Shown: one piece after another, positions 42,438 through 51,341 of the stretch
How the letters are laid out: every line of letters starts with the position of its first letter
Numbering within the stretch: position 1 is the stretch's first letter
Source of the DNA: an uncultured Collinsella sp.
GTDB lineage: Bacteria; Actinomycetota; Coriobacteriia; Coriobacteriales; Coriobacteriaceae
Assembly (NCBI GenBank): GCA_900548265.1
Contig: URKG01000006.1
Span: 33,060 to 97,059, forward strand
Direction: 5' to 3'
DNA: 64,000 bases
Program-made: the position numbers and the translations under genes
Notes under the pieces: model-generated
Told to the model about the DNA's origin: nothing
Databases searched by the model: none
The model's input: only the letters and a program-made list of their open reading frames with translations

Positions 42438-43513
42438 TAGAGGTCTCCTCCCTTAAACGGCAAACCCTGCTCGGCCGCGCGCAGGATTCGTTCGTCGATC
42501 TGGGAGCGCACGATGTCGTTGGTGGCGACCCAGGCGGCAAAGCTGGCGTTGTCGGGCGCGCCTAGGCCCTCCTGCAGCACCAGCGTCGCCTCGGACAGGG
42601 CAAGGACAAGCTCATCGGTGGAGCCCACACCTACGTTGACGCGAGCATAGACGCCATCGGGAAATTCGGTTTGGAAGTAGAGCGCCTCGGCTGCGTGCGG
42701 GCATGAGCGCACCAGGATACGCAGATAGTGTTCGGCACCCTCGTAGTCCAGCTCGCGCCAGGCTGCGCTCATCAGCGCGATGAGCGTCCACGGGTCCAGG
42801 TCGCGCTCCGCATCTTTGGGGCGGCGGCGCAGCGGGGTATTCGCGAGATAGGGTACGGAGTGGGCGGAACGAAAACGCTTGAGCTCCTCGGCAGGGTATT
42901 CAAGCTTTGCCATGGCGAGCATTGCGGTGTGGCGGACGCCAGCGGGGTCGTTGGGCGCAAAGTCCAGGCTGCGATTCACGGCATCCAGCGACATGCGGTA
43001 GCGGCCGCTAATGAGCGCGCGCGATGCCAAGGCGGCAAGCCAGCGCAGGTAGGGACGGCGGGTCAGGTCGCCTGCGGCCTCACGTTCGTAGGGGTCCTGC
43101 GCCGAGGCGATCTTGAGCGCCAGATCGTGCTCCACCTCGTCGCACTTGGACACCAGATACTGTACGTATTCCTCGTTGGATTCGGCGGTGAGCGCCGTCA
43201 GCATGCGCTGGGCATCCCAGTTGGCCGGATCGAGCGCGGCTGCCTCGCGGAGCATGTTCTCGGCTGCGGCTTCTTCTTGCTCTGCCTGGGCGTCGTCGGG
43301 GATAAAGGGGATGCGGTAGTCGACAGCCTCGACGACCTTGGCGATCAGATGCCCAGCTCGGTCGCGATCGTGCACGATGAGCGGAGCGGGGTTGCGGGTG
43401 AATTGCTCCATCAGACGCTCAACGGCGGGGCCGTCGGTGAGTGGGATATTGTCGCGGCGCAAGGCCTCAAGAACGAGGCGATGGCAATCCTCTTGAATGG
43501 GGTCGAATGCCAT
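42437..43513 (-). CDS. Helical-repeat (TPR-like) protein, paralogue 2
   Basis: A 358-residue helical protein starting MAFDPIQED; AGGAGG is just upstream, so I prefer this ATG to the frame extension at 43543. TPR-like helix pairs include RYRMSLDAVNRSLDFAPNDP and DYEGAEHYLRILVRSCPHA. The N-terminal part has an acidic Glu/Ala-rich stretch. It is the first gene of a coupled pair with paralogue 1, and the MurT-GatD gene follows the pair on the same strand, so a cell-wall connection is possible but unproven. Function unknown. Confidence 0.65.
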   Translation of the reverse strand: MAFDPIQEDCHRLVLEALRRDNIPLTDGPAVERLMEQFTRNPAPLIVHDRDRAGHLIAKVVEAVDYRIPFIPDDAQAEQEEAAAENMLREAAALDPANWDAQRMLTALTAESNEEYVQYLVSKCDEVEHDLALKIASAQDPYEREAAGDLTRRPYLRWLAALASRALISGRYRMSLDAVNRSLDFAPNDPAGVRHTAMLAMAKLEYPAEELKRFRSAHSVPYLANTPLRRRPKDAERDLDPWTLIALMSAAWRELDYEGAEHYLRILVRSCPHAAEALYFQTEFPDGVYARVNVGVGSTDELVLALSEATLVLQEGLGAPDNASFAAWVATNDIVRSQIDERILRAAEQGLPFKGGDL

Positions 43514-44013
43514 GGGGCCTCCTTTGCTGCGGTTAGGGTTCAAATGTCTCTATATAAGGTTCTAGTTTACCCGCATGTGGCACACCGGGGGTGTCGCACT
43601 TGGACTTGCACCTTTGCACCACGAAGACGGATGTCGCACAAATGTCGGCACCTTGGACGACCGAGTGGTATCACAGTGCCGTAAACGGTCGATTTTTGGC
43701 GGCGAACGGGGCACATTTTGGAGGGGCACAGTCCTGCCCGGGATATGTGGTCAACCCTGATAAAACGTTTGCCCAGCTTGGGAGTATGAATGCCCCACAA
43801 GGGTCTTTAGGGATAGAAAAAACGTTTCACCATTATCGGCTTTAGGTGAATAACTGACCAACCAGAACGGTAAAATAGTGTTTGTCTGAGCGTTGAGACG
43901 TTCAGACATCGCGCATTGTCATCGCCGGCAACGCGCAAAACGGTCCTAACGGAGCCAATCGGGTGCTCCGTTATATACGCAAGTCTAAGAGGGGCTTGTT
44001 TAGGAGGCACAGT
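43514..44013. promoter_or_regulatory. Intergenic region with two AAACGTTT palindromes upstream of the Fe-ADH gene
   Basis: I see no gene in this 500-base gap. AAACGTTT occurs at 43763-43770 and 43820-43827, both preceded by an A-run and centred on CG as in LacI-family operators. A TAAAAT box lies at 43871-43876. The leader then contains CGGAGC/GCTCCG (43952-43972) and GGAGG before the start codon. Confidence 0.45.
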
Positions 44014-45237
44014 ATGGGACGTTTTACCAATCCTCGCGATCTGTACTTTGGTGAGGGCGCTCGCCACGAGGTGAAGAACCTCAAGGGCAAGAAGGCCATC
44101 ATCGTTTCTGGCGGCAGCTCTATGCGCCGCGGCGGGTTCTTGCAGGACGTCGAGGCCGACCTCAAAGAGGCCGGCATGGAGGTCAAGCTGTTCGAGGGCG
44201 TCGAGTCCGATCCCTCCATTGAGACCGTCATGAAGGGCGCAGCCGCCATGCGCGACTTCGAGCCCGACTGGATCGTTGCCATCGGTGGCGGCTCGCCCAT
44301 CGATGCTGCTAAGGCCATGTGGGTCTTCTACGAGTATCCCGAGGAGTCCTTCGATAACATCATCCAGCCGTTCAGCTTCCCTGAGCTGCGTCAGAAGGCT
44401 CATTTCTGCGCCATCTCCTCTACCTCCGGCACCGCTACCGAGGTCACCGCGTTCTCCGTCATTACCGACTACGCCAAGGGCATCAAGTACCCGCTGGCCG
44501 ACTTCAACATCACCCCTGATGTCGCCATCGTCGACCCCGAGCTCACCTACACCATGCCCGCCAAGCTGTGCGCTCACACCGGCATGGATGCTCTGACCCA
44601 CTGCATGGAGGCCTACGTTTCCACCTGCGCCTCTATGTTCACCGACGCCAACGCTCTGCACGGCATCCGCGAGATCGTCGAGTGGCTGCCCAAGTCCTAT
44701 GCTGGCGACCATGAGGCCCGTCAGCACATGCACGAGGCTCAGTGCATCGCCGGTATCGCCTTCTCCTCGGGTCTGCTCGGCATCGTTCACTCCATGGCTC
44801 ACAAGACCGGTGCAGCCTTTGAGAACGGCCACATCATCCACGGTGCTGCTAACGCCATGTACCTGGGCAAGGTCATCCAGTGGAACTCCAAGGACCCGCG
44901 TGCTGCCGAGCGTTACGCTTACGTGGCCAAGGAGATCCTGCACCTTCCCGGCGAGACCAACGAGGAGCTCATCGCTGCGCTCGTCCAGAAGATTCGCGAC
45001 CTCAACGACCAGCTCAACATTCCGCAGTCCATCAAGGATTACGCGAATGGTGGCGTGAAGGTCGACGCCGAGAACCCGCAGATGGTTTCCGAGGAGGAGT
45101 TCCTCGCCAAGCTGCCCGAGATCGCCGCGAACGCCGAGCAGGACGCCTGCACGCCCGAGAACCCGCGTGAGACCAAGGCTGCTGACTTCGAGAAGATCCT
45201 CAAGGCCTGCTACTACGACACCGACATCGATTTCTAA
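44014..45237 (+). CDS. Iron-containing alcohol dehydrogenase
   Basis: A 407-residue group III (Fe-type) NAD(P)H-dependent alcohol/butanol dehydrogenase. The nucleotide-binding glycine loop is AIGGGSPIDAAKA. Metal ligands fall in PDVAIVDPEL (Asp), AHTGMDALTHCMEAY (His) and GIVHSMAHKTGAAF...HGAANA (His). The C-terminal 25 residues form an Ala/Glu-rich extension. ATG 44014 follows GGAGGCAC. It probably reduces aldehydes to regenerate NAD during fermentation. It is monocistronic with its own terminator, and the glycerol dehydrogenases follow. Confidence 0.9.
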   Translation: MGRFTNPRDLYFGEGARHEVKNLKGKKAIIVSGGSSMRRGGFLQDVEADLKEAGMEVKLFEGVESDPSIETVMKGAAAMRDFEPDWIVAIGGGSPIDAAKAMWVFYEYPEESFDNIIQPFSFPELRQKAHFCAISSTSGTATEVTAFSVITDYAKGIKYPLADFNITPDVAIVDPELTYTMPAKLCAHTGMDALTHCMEAYVSTCASMFTDANALHGIREIVEWLPKSYAGDHEARQHMHEAQCIAGIAFSSGLLGIVHSMAHKTGAAFENGHIIHGAANAMYLGKVIQWNSKDPRAAERYAYVAKEILHLPGETNEELIAALVQKIRDLNDQLNIPQSIKDYANGGVKVDAENPQMVSEEEFLAKLPEIAANAEQDACTPENPRETKAADFEKILKACYYDTDIDF

Positions 45238-45258
45238 TCGACTCTTGTTATCGTAACG

Positions 45259-45298
45259 AGGGGCTCCGCACGTATCCGTACGGAGCCCCTTTCTTTTT
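45259..45298 (+). terminator. Terminator of the Fe-ADH gene
   Basis: AGGGGCTCCG (45259-45268) pairs with CGGAGCCCCT (45281-45290), followed by TTCTTTTTT. Confidence 0.9.
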
Positions 45299-45322
45299 TA
45301 ATTATTAGAGAACGGGATAAAA

Positions 45323-46423
45323 ATGGCTGCAATTTTCAATAGCCCCAGCAAGTACATCCAGGGCCCGGACGAGCTGGCCAAGCTCGGCTCCTATGTCGAG
45401 CCGCTCGGCGCTAAGGCCCTCGTTATCGTGACGCCTTCGGGCAAGAAGCGCGTCGGTGCCAAGATCGAGGGCGGCTTTGCCGAGGCCAAGGCCGAGCTGC
45501 TGTTTGAGGACTTTAACGGCGAGTGCTCCAAGGGCGAGGTCGATCGCCTGGTTGCGCTCGCCCGTGACAACGGCTGCGACATCATCGTCGGCGTCGGTGG
45601 CGGCAAGATCCTCGATACCGCGAAGGCTGTCGCCTACTACTTGGGGTCTCCGGTTATCATTTGCCCCACCATTGCCTCGACCGATGCACCGTGCTCGGCA
45701 CTTTCGGTGCTCTACACCGACGACGGCCAGTTCGATAAATATCTCTTCCTTAAGGCAAACCCCAACATTGTCCTGATGGATACGACGGTTATCGCGGCGA
45801 GTCCGGTGCGCCTGACGGTTTCCGGTATGGGCGATGCGCTCGCAACCTACTTTGAGGCCCAGGCGACGCATGATGCCGACGGTGGCACTTGCGCCGGCGG
45901 CAAGGGCGGAATGGCCGGCCTGGCGCTCGCCAAGCTCTGCTACGAGACGCTTATGGCCGATGGCGTCAAGGCCAAGGTTGCGCTGGAGAAGGGTGCGCTC
46001 ACGCCTGCCGTTGAGCATATCATCGAGGCCAATACGCTGCTTTCGGGCATTGGCTTTGAGAGCTCGGGCCTTGCTGCTGCTCATGCCATCCACAATGGTC
46101 TGACGATGCTGCCCGAGTGCCACGGCATGTATCACGGCGAGAAGGTCGCCTTTGGCACCATCGTCCAGCTGGTGCTCGAGGATGCTCCGACTGAGAAGCT
46201 CGAGGAAGTCTTGGGATTCTGCATTGAGCTGGGCCTGCCGGTCACGATGAAGGAGCTTGGCGTTGCCGATCTTACGCGCGAGCAGGCCATGATTGTTGCC
46301 GAGGCCGCCTGCGCGCCCGATGACACCATGTGCAACATGCCGTTTGAGGTGACGCCCGAGATGGTCGCAAACGCCATCTTGGGTGCCGACGCGCTGGGCC
46401 ACTACTATCTCATGGATGAGTAA
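45323..46423 (+). CDS. gldA: Glycerol dehydrogenase
   Basis: A 366-residue zinc-dependent NAD glycerol dehydrogenase of the Fe-ADH superfamily, oxidising glycerol to dihydroxyacetone. Landmarks are SPSKYIQGPDELAKLGSYV at the start, GVGGGKILDTAKAVAYYLG, TIASTDAPCSALSVLY, the metal-binding Asp in SGMGDALATYFEAQA and His residues in AAAHAIHNGL and MYHGEKVAFG. A terminator separates it from the upstream Fe-ADH. A divergent paralogue lies directly downstream. No dihydroxyacetone kinase is nearby. Confidence 0.92.
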   Translation: MAAIFNSPSKYIQGPDELAKLGSYVEPLGAKALVIVTPSGKKRVGAKIEGGFAEAKAELLFEDFNGECSKGEVDRLVALARDNGCDIIVGVGGGKILDTAKAVAYYLGSPVIICPTIASTDAPCSALSVLYTDDGQFDKYLFLKANPNIVLMDTTVIAASPVRLTVSGMGDALATYFEAQATHDADGGTCAGGKGGMAGLALAKLCYETLMADGVKAKVALEKGALTPAVEHIIEANTLLSGIGFESSGLAAAHAIHNGLTMLPECHGMYHGEKVAFGTIVQLVLEDAPTEKLEEVLGFCIELGLPVTMKELGVADLTREQAMIVAEAACAPDDTMCNMPFEVTPEMVANAILGADALGHYYLMDE

Positions 46424-46435
46424 ATCAAGCTAAGG

Positions 46436-46472
46436 AAGGGGCAAAGCCAGCAGATGGCTTTGCCCCTTTTTG
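46436..46472 (+). terminator. Terminator of gldA
   Basis: AAGGGGCAAAGCCA (46436-46449) pairs with TGGCTTTGCCCCTT (46455-46468), followed by TTT. Confidence 0.9.
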
Positions 46473-46536
46473 CTATGGTGCAAAGGGGTCAGGTTGCTTT
46501 GCACCAATTGTTGTTGATGAAAGGGCGGATTCTCGT

Positions 46537-47604
46537 ATGGCGCTTCCCATGGTTTATGGCGGTCCCGGTCGGTATGTTCAGGGGCCGGGCGAGCTCTCGC
46601 GTCAGGGCAGGTATTTGTCATGGTTGGGCTGCGCTGCCTATGTCTTGTTTGACCAGGGCACCGAGGACCGGCTGTGCAGGCAGATCGTCGATGGATTTCT
46701 GGACGAAGATTTAAGCGAGCCATTCTTTAAGATCTATAACGGTCCGTGTACGGAAGAGGCCGTTGTTGAAATGGCCAAGGAAGCCCGGGCTGAGTATTGC
46801 GACATGGTGGTGGGTATTGGCGGCGGCAAGATGCTCGATATCGCCAAGGCCGTTGCGTTTTATGCCGAGTTGCCGTTGTGCGTATGTCCCACGGCGGCGT
46901 CGATGGACGGTCCGTGCAGCGCGATTTCGGTGTTGTATCACGAGGATGGGTCGTTCGACCGCTACCTGATGCTCGAGAAGAATCCAGACCTGGTCGTGGT
47001 CGATACCAACGTGGTCGCGGCGGCCCCGCTGCGTATGACGGTCGCTGGCATGGGCGATGCACTGACAACGTACTTCGAGGCGCGTTCGTGCGCCGCGGCG
47101 CACGGCGTCAACGAACACGGTGGCGCGCCGGGGCACTTGGCCTTGGTTGCGGCTCGTGCCTGCTATGACACACTCATGGAGTGCGGCGTCGCTGCCAAGC
47201 GCGATCTCAAAAAGGGCCGTACATCGCCGGCAGTTGAGCGCCTGATCGAGTGCAATATTCTGCTCTCGGGTGTTGGCTTTGAGAGCGGTGGCTTGGCGTT
47301 GGCGCATGCCATCGCCAACGGGTTGACGATTCTGCCCGAGTGCAAGGCAATGCATGGCGAGGCCGTGGCATTTGGCCTGGTGGTGCAGCTGCGCCTGGAG
47401 CGTGCACCCGAGCTTGATCAGGTGCTCGAGTTTTGCCAGCGCGTTGGTCTGCCGACGACGCTCGAGGAGCTGGGCCTTGGCGAGATTTCCGATGCCGATC
47501 TGCAGAGTGTTGCAAATGCGGTCTTTAGAAATGAGCGTAATATGGCCAACGAGCAGGCCAAGGTGACAAAACAAAAGCTCGTGCAGCTCATGCGCGAGGC
47601 ATAG
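46537..47604 (+). CDS. Glycerol dehydrogenase-like protein (second copy)
   Basis: A 355-residue paralogue of the gldA product at 45323. It keeps YGGPGRYVQGPGELSRQGRY, GIGGGKMLDIAKAVAFYAE, TAASMDGPCSAISVLYHEDGSFDRY, the Asp of AGMGDALTTYFEARS and the His of MHGEAVAFG. The first 60 residues differ most (extra Cys and Phe residues), so substrate use may differ. The C-terminus lacks the last 20 residues of the neighbour. The RBS before ATG 46537 is weak (AAAGGGCGG). It has its own position after a terminator, so it is a separate transcription unit. Confidence 0.85.
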   Translation: MALPMVYGGPGRYVQGPGELSRQGRYLSWLGCAAYVLFDQGTEDRLCRQIVDGFLDEDLSEPFFKIYNGPCTEEAVVEMAKEARAEYCDMVVGIGGGKMLDIAKAVAFYAELPLCVCPTAASMDGPCSAISVLYHEDGSFDRYLMLEKNPDLVVVDTNVVAAAPLRMTVAGMGDALTTYFEARSCAAAHGVNEHGGAPGHLALVAARACYDTLMECGVAAKRDLKKGRTSPAVERLIECNILLSGVGFESGGLALAHAIANGLTILPECKAMHGEAVAFGLVVQLRLERAPELDQVLEFCQRVGLPTTLEELGLGEISDADLQSVANAVFRNERNMANEQAKVTKQKLVQLMREA

Positions 47605-47755
47605 TTTGGCGCTTGATTGACCTTGTGCAATCGAGGCGGCGATGGGCCATGGGCTATTTGCCTCAAAGGTGCGCCGCGTGTAATTTGCCCGAGGCGTGGG
47701 CCGATAGCGTATCATTATCTCTTGCTTGTTTGCACTGCTCAGGGAGGGGCCGCGC

Positions 47756-49009
47756 ATGGCGCAGGAACACGATCTGTTTGATGACATTATCGAGATCAGC
47801 AAGGGTTTCGATTTTCTTAAAAACCCGCTTGGCGGCGTGACCGATGCACTCGATCCGTCGGCGCCGCAGTGGAATCCTGCCGACTACAAGGAGCGCCCGC
47901 GCGGCAACACCATTCCGTGCCTGACCTGCAAAAACGAAAAGAGCGGCTGCACCGCGTGCATGGACGTGTGCCCGGTCAACGCTATCGAGGTCGAGGAAGA
48001 CGCCATCGAGATCCTCGACTCCTGTCGCAAGTGCGGCCTGTGCGCCGCTGCCTGTCCGACCGAGGCGATCATCTCGCCGCGCCTGGCGCCCAAAAACCTG
48101 TATGACGATATCGTCTCTGCTGCTACGAGCCACGAGACCGCCTACGTCACCTGCACACGCGCCCTCAAGCGCATGCCGCGCGAAAACGAGGTCGTCGTTG
48201 CCTGCGTGGGCGACATTACGGCCGAGACCTGGTTCTCGGTACTGGCGGATTATCCCAACGTGAGTGTGTACCTGCCGTTGGGCGTGTGCGATAAATGCCG
48301 CAACACCGGCGGTGAGGACATTCTGGGCGAGGCGATTGCGAAGGCCGAAGAGTGGTCTGGCACGGGTATGGGCCTGGAGGTTGATCCCAAGAGCCTCAAG
48401 TGCCATAAGCTTCGCGAGTACGAGCGCAAGGAGTACATGGAAAAGATTGCCCGCACCACGGGCCTGACGGTGACCAAGCTCAACCCTGCGACGGCGGCAC
48501 TTGCTTCGGTGACGCAGAAGCTCAAAGCACATCGCCATCAGATTACCCAGCTGGAGCGCACGCTCAATACCATGTGCGGCACCACGACGACCAAGCGTCG
48601 CCGTTCGCTCACGCACGGGCGTCAACTGGTGCTCTCGACGCTGCAAAACCACCCCGAGCTTGCCCAGAACATGCAGGTGAGCACGCCGGAATGCGATTTT
48701 GACAAGTGCACGTCGTGCGGCGAGTGCGTCAACGTGTGCCCCACGTTTGCCTGCGATTTGGTGGGAAGTGGTCGCTTTGCGCTGGAGTCCACGTATTGCC
48801 TAGGTTGCGGAGCCTGCGTCAAGGTGTGCCCCGAGCATGCGCTTAAGTTGGTTGAGCATGATGCATCCAACCTGGTCGTCGTCGATCCCGAGGCCGAGGA
48901 AAAGGCCGCCCAGAAGGCGAAGGCTCACGAAGAAGCTGAGAAGGTTAAGGCTGAGGCAAAGGCCAAGCTTGACAAGATGCTCGATCAGGTAGAAAAGCTC
49001 GCGGAGTAG
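47756..49009 (+). CDS. Polyferredoxin (multiple 4Fe-4S clusters) with helical C-terminus
   Basis: A 417-residue iron-sulfur protein. Four 4Fe-4S motifs are visible in two pairs: CLTCKNEKSGCTACMDVCPV and CRKCGLCAAACP near residues 60-105, and CTSCGECVNVCPT and CLGCGACVKVCPE near residues 315-360. Between them lies a 200-residue domain with extra Cys residues (VCDKCRNTGG). The last 50 residues are an Ala/Glu/Lys-rich coiled coil. No signal peptide is present. ATG 47756 follows GGGAGGGG. It may be an electron carrier for a complex encoded elsewhere; its partner is unknown. Confidence 0.8.
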   Translation: MAQEHDLFDDIIEISKGFDFLKNPLGGVTDALDPSAPQWNPADYKERPRGNTIPCLTCKNEKSGCTACMDVCPVNAIEVEEDAIEILDSCRKCGLCAAACPTEAIISPRLAPKNLYDDIVSAATSHETAYVTCTRALKRMPRENEVVVACVGDITAETWFSVLADYPNVSVYLPLGVCDKCRNTGGEDILGEAIAKAEEWSGTGMGLEVDPKSLKCHKLREYERKEYMEKIARTTGLTVTKLNPATAALASVTQKLKAHRHQITQLERTLNTMCGTTTTKRRRSLTHGRQLVLSTLQNHPELAQNMQVSTPECDFDKCTSCGECVNVCPTFACDLVGSGRFALESTYCLGCGACVKVCPEHALKLVEHDASNLVVVDPEAEEKAAQKAKAHEEAEKVKAEAKAKLDKMLDQVEKLAE

Positions 49010-49027
49010 CTAAAAGAGCGTAAATGA

Positions 49028-49060
49028 TGGCCGGTGGGACAGGTATTGCCCCGCCGGCCA
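49028..49060. terminator. Hairpin between convergent polyferredoxin and GntR genes
   Basis: TGGCCGG (49028-49034) pairs with CCGGCCA (49054-49060). On the plus side it is followed by A residues only, so it would end minus-strand transcripts if any. Confidence 0.45.
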
Positions 49061-49064
49061 AAAA

Positions 49065-49131
49065 AGTTGCGGTGGAATAGTTCCTGTTTTGCCCTTAAGC
49101 TGGCCATTCTAGGAACTATTCCACCGCAACT
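49065..49131. repeat. Perfect 21-bp inverted repeat
   Basis: Arms 49065-49085 and 49111-49131 are perfectly complementary around a 25-base centre. It sits in the gap between convergent genes, ten bases from the end of the GntR gene. Confidence 0.75.
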
Positions 49132-49140
49132 AATAGATGG

Positions 49141-49896
49141 TTAGCTCATACTGCTCTGATGGGTCTCGCTGCCGTTATTGCGGCGGGTGACCGTTTCGTG
49201 GAGTAAAAAGAAGCTGGGAACCTGCTTTGTCTCGGTGTATTCCATAAGGATGCCGTCGGCGTTGTAGGTCTGTCCGCGTATAACGGCGAGTGCGTTAAAG
49301 TCGTCGAGATCGAGCACACGCGCATCTTCGGGCGTGGGATGCTCAATCGTTACATCGCGTTTGCCCGTGGCAATCTTAATGCCAAGATCTTCTTCGAGGT
49401 AACGATAAATCGAATCGTTGACAATCTCGGGTGTCAGTCCCGGTACCTGTGAGCTTAGGTAATAGGAGTCGTCGGAGCACACGGCATGTCCGTTTGCATA
49501 ACGGATGCGTTTGGCGCGCGTGAGCTCGCAGCCTTCGGGAAACCCGGTAATCCTGGAGAGTGCCTTGCTACAGACGAGGAGCTCAAAGACAGTGGTAACC
49601 GTTTTGAGCTCAAAGCCTCGGCTGGCTGCGATTTCCTTAAAGGTCTCGAGTCCGCCGCCGCCACGACTCGTCTCGTCACTGATGTTGCGAATGACGCGCA
49701 TGCCTTTGCCTTGCTGGGGGAGCACGTAGCCATCTGCCGCAAGCATCGAGATGGCGCGACGGACCGTCATGCGCGAACAGTCAAACAGCTGCGTGAGCTC
49801 AGTCTCCGAAGGCAGATAACTCTGATAGGCGTATGTGCCGTCGTCAATCGACTGCTTCACGTTGTCATAAATAGTTTGGAAGATGGCTCGCGCCAT
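49141..49896 (-). CDS. GntR/HutC-family repressor of the alpha-glucoside genes
   Basis: A 251-residue regulator with an N-terminal winged helix (YLPSETELTQLFDCSRMTVRRAISMLAADGY, about 28-60) and a C-terminal UTRA ligand-binding domain (about 90-245). The UTRA ending ALAVIRGQTYNADGILMEYTET is typical. AGGAG precedes ATG. It is adjacent to the Zn-dehydrogenase gene and near the PTS and GH4 genes. TreR/MalR-like members bind phospho-sugars as inducer. Palindromes of the form TTGTCTAGA-type in the divergent intergenic region (51034-51198) are its likely operators. Confidence 0.85.
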   Translation of the reverse strand: MARAIFQTIYDNVKQSIDDGTYAYQSYLPSETELTQLFDCSRMTVRRAISMLAADGYVLPQQGKGMRVIRNISDETSRGGGGLETFKEIAASRGFELKTVTTVFELLVCSKALSRITGFPEGCELTRAKRIRYANGHAVCSDDSYYLSSQVPGLTPEIVNDSIYRYLEEDLGIKIATGKRDVTIEHPTPEDARVLDLDDFNALAVIRGQTYNADGILMEYTETKQVPSFFLLHETVTRRNNGSETHQSSMS

Positions 49897-49961
49897 GACG
49901 GTCTCCTAGAGCTGGGTGCGCGAGCGACGGATGAGGGCCGCCCGCGCAGGTGTCAAGCGAT

Positions 49962-50987
49962 TTACTTGCTGGGGTCGATTATATATTTGCCCATGGCACG
50001 CAGGGCCGGGTCTGACAGGATGGCGCCGAGTTCGTCGAGGGAAGCCACCTTGGCGACCATCGAGGATACGTCGAGCCTGCCAGAGTCGATGAGCTCGAGC
50101 GCGCGACGCTGTGTGTAAGGGTTGATGTAGGACGAGGTGAGCACGAGCTCCTTCTGGAAGACCTCGAAGGGCTTGACGGTGATTGTCTCATCGGGCTTGG
50201 TGAGGCCGAACATCATGACCGTAGCCTTGTGGCCGGCGATCTGGATGGCCTGCTCGATGGTGACGGGCTTGCCGACGCATTCGATTACAACGTCGACGTT
50301 GCCGACGCCCTCCTGCTTCAGGCGGGCCGGGACGTCCTCGTGGATGGAATCAATTGCCAGGTCGGCGCCGAGTTTGAGCGCAACCTCGCGCTTGCCTTCG
50401 ACAGGCTCGAGCAAGACAACCTTGGTGGCGCCGGCGTTTTTGGCGAGCTGCATCATGAGCAGGCCGATCATGCCACCGCCGATAACGACAACTGTGCTGC
50501 CGGGCTTGATGTTGCACATATCGATGCCGTGCAGGCAGCAGGCGACGGGCTCGGTCATAGCACCCTGCTCAAAGCTGGTGTGATCGCCCAACTTGTAGAC
50601 TTGCTGCATATCGACGGAGCAGTACTCGGCAAAGCCGCCGTTAACGGTGGTGCCGTAACCGGTCATATGCTCGCAGTAGTGGTTGATTCCGTCGCGGCAG
50701 GGTTCGCAGCAGCCGCAGGGATGGTTTGGGTCGATGCACACGCGATCGCCCGGTTTAAAGCCAGCGACGTCGCTGCCCACGGCCTCGACAACGCCCGCAA
50801 ACTCATGACCAAGGATCGTGGGCGGGGTAACGTCGGCTGCACCCTTGTCGCCTTCATAGATATGAACGTCGGTACCGCAGACGCCGCAAGCTTTGACGTT
50901 GATCAGGACGTCGCGCTTGCCCACGACCGGCTTTGCCGATTCCTCGACTCTGAGGTCGTGCTTTCCATAGAAGACCGCGCTTTTCAT
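49962..50987 (-). CDS. Zinc-dependent medium-chain dehydrogenase (sorbitol dehydrogenase-like)
   Basis: A 341-residue zinc MDR enzyme. The catalytic zinc site is CGVCGTDVHIYEGD with GHEFAG, the structural zinc cluster is CGCCEPCRDGINHYC, and the Rossmann loop is VVIGGGMIGLLMMQLA. The substrate is probably a polyol or keto-sugar. It is divergent from the alpha-glucoside PTS across a 350-base region with GntR-type operators and is separated from the GntR gene by 65 bases, so it probably belongs to the same regulon. AAGGAG precedes ATG. Confidence 0.85.
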   Translation of the reverse strand: MKSAVFYGKHDLRVEESAKPVVGKRDVLINVKACGVCGTDVHIYEGDKGAADVTPPTILGHEFAGVVEAVGSDVAGFKPGDRVCIDPNHPCGCCEPCRDGINHYCEHMTGYGTTVNGGFAEYCSVDMQQVYKLGDHTSFEQGAMTEPVACCLHGIDMCNIKPGSTVVVIGGGMIGLLMMQLAKNAGATKVVLLEPVEGKREVALKLGADLAIDSIHEDVPARLKQEGVGNVDVVIECVGKPVTIEQAIQIAGHKATVMMFGLTKPDETITVKPFEVFQKELVLTSSYINPYTQRRALELIDSGRLDVSSMVAKVASLDELGAILSDPALRAMGKYIIDPSK

Positions 50988-51033
50988 GGTGACTCCTTAA
51001 CGTGGCGGTGAATGTTGTAATGAAATATAGGCA

Positions 51034-51198
51034 TGTCTATATGAATAGACAAGCACATCTAGACAAGTAGAAAAGAAATTTAAAATGCAGCCATCAGCTA
51101 TATCAGATTTAGCAGGCGAAATACTGGACATATACCGTTTACGGCCAATAATCAACCGTTACCGACCGTAGTCTATATGCTAACTTGTCTAGATAAGT
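51034..51198. promoter_or_regulatory. Three palindromic operators in the divergent GntR regulon
   Basis: TGTCTAT-ATGA-ATAGACA (51034-51051), ACATCTAGACAAGT (51055-51068) and ACTTGTCTAGATAAGT (51183-51198) share the TCTAGACAAG/TGTCTA core. The first two lie beside the dehydrogenase gene and the third beside the PTS gene. They suit a GntR/HutC dimer that represses both directions. The 50988-51341 gap holds no other gene. Confidence 0.6.
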
Positions 51199-51341
51199 GA
51201 TGTGATAAAACGTAAGTGCAGGAAGTCAGGGAAGCGGGCCCACCCGTCCTATTGCACGAGGTACACGCAAACGGCGCGTCTGCGGTCTCGAGTGAAGCCA
51301 AAACCGCAGCGCTCCGAATGAAGAGAGGGGGATTCCCCGTC

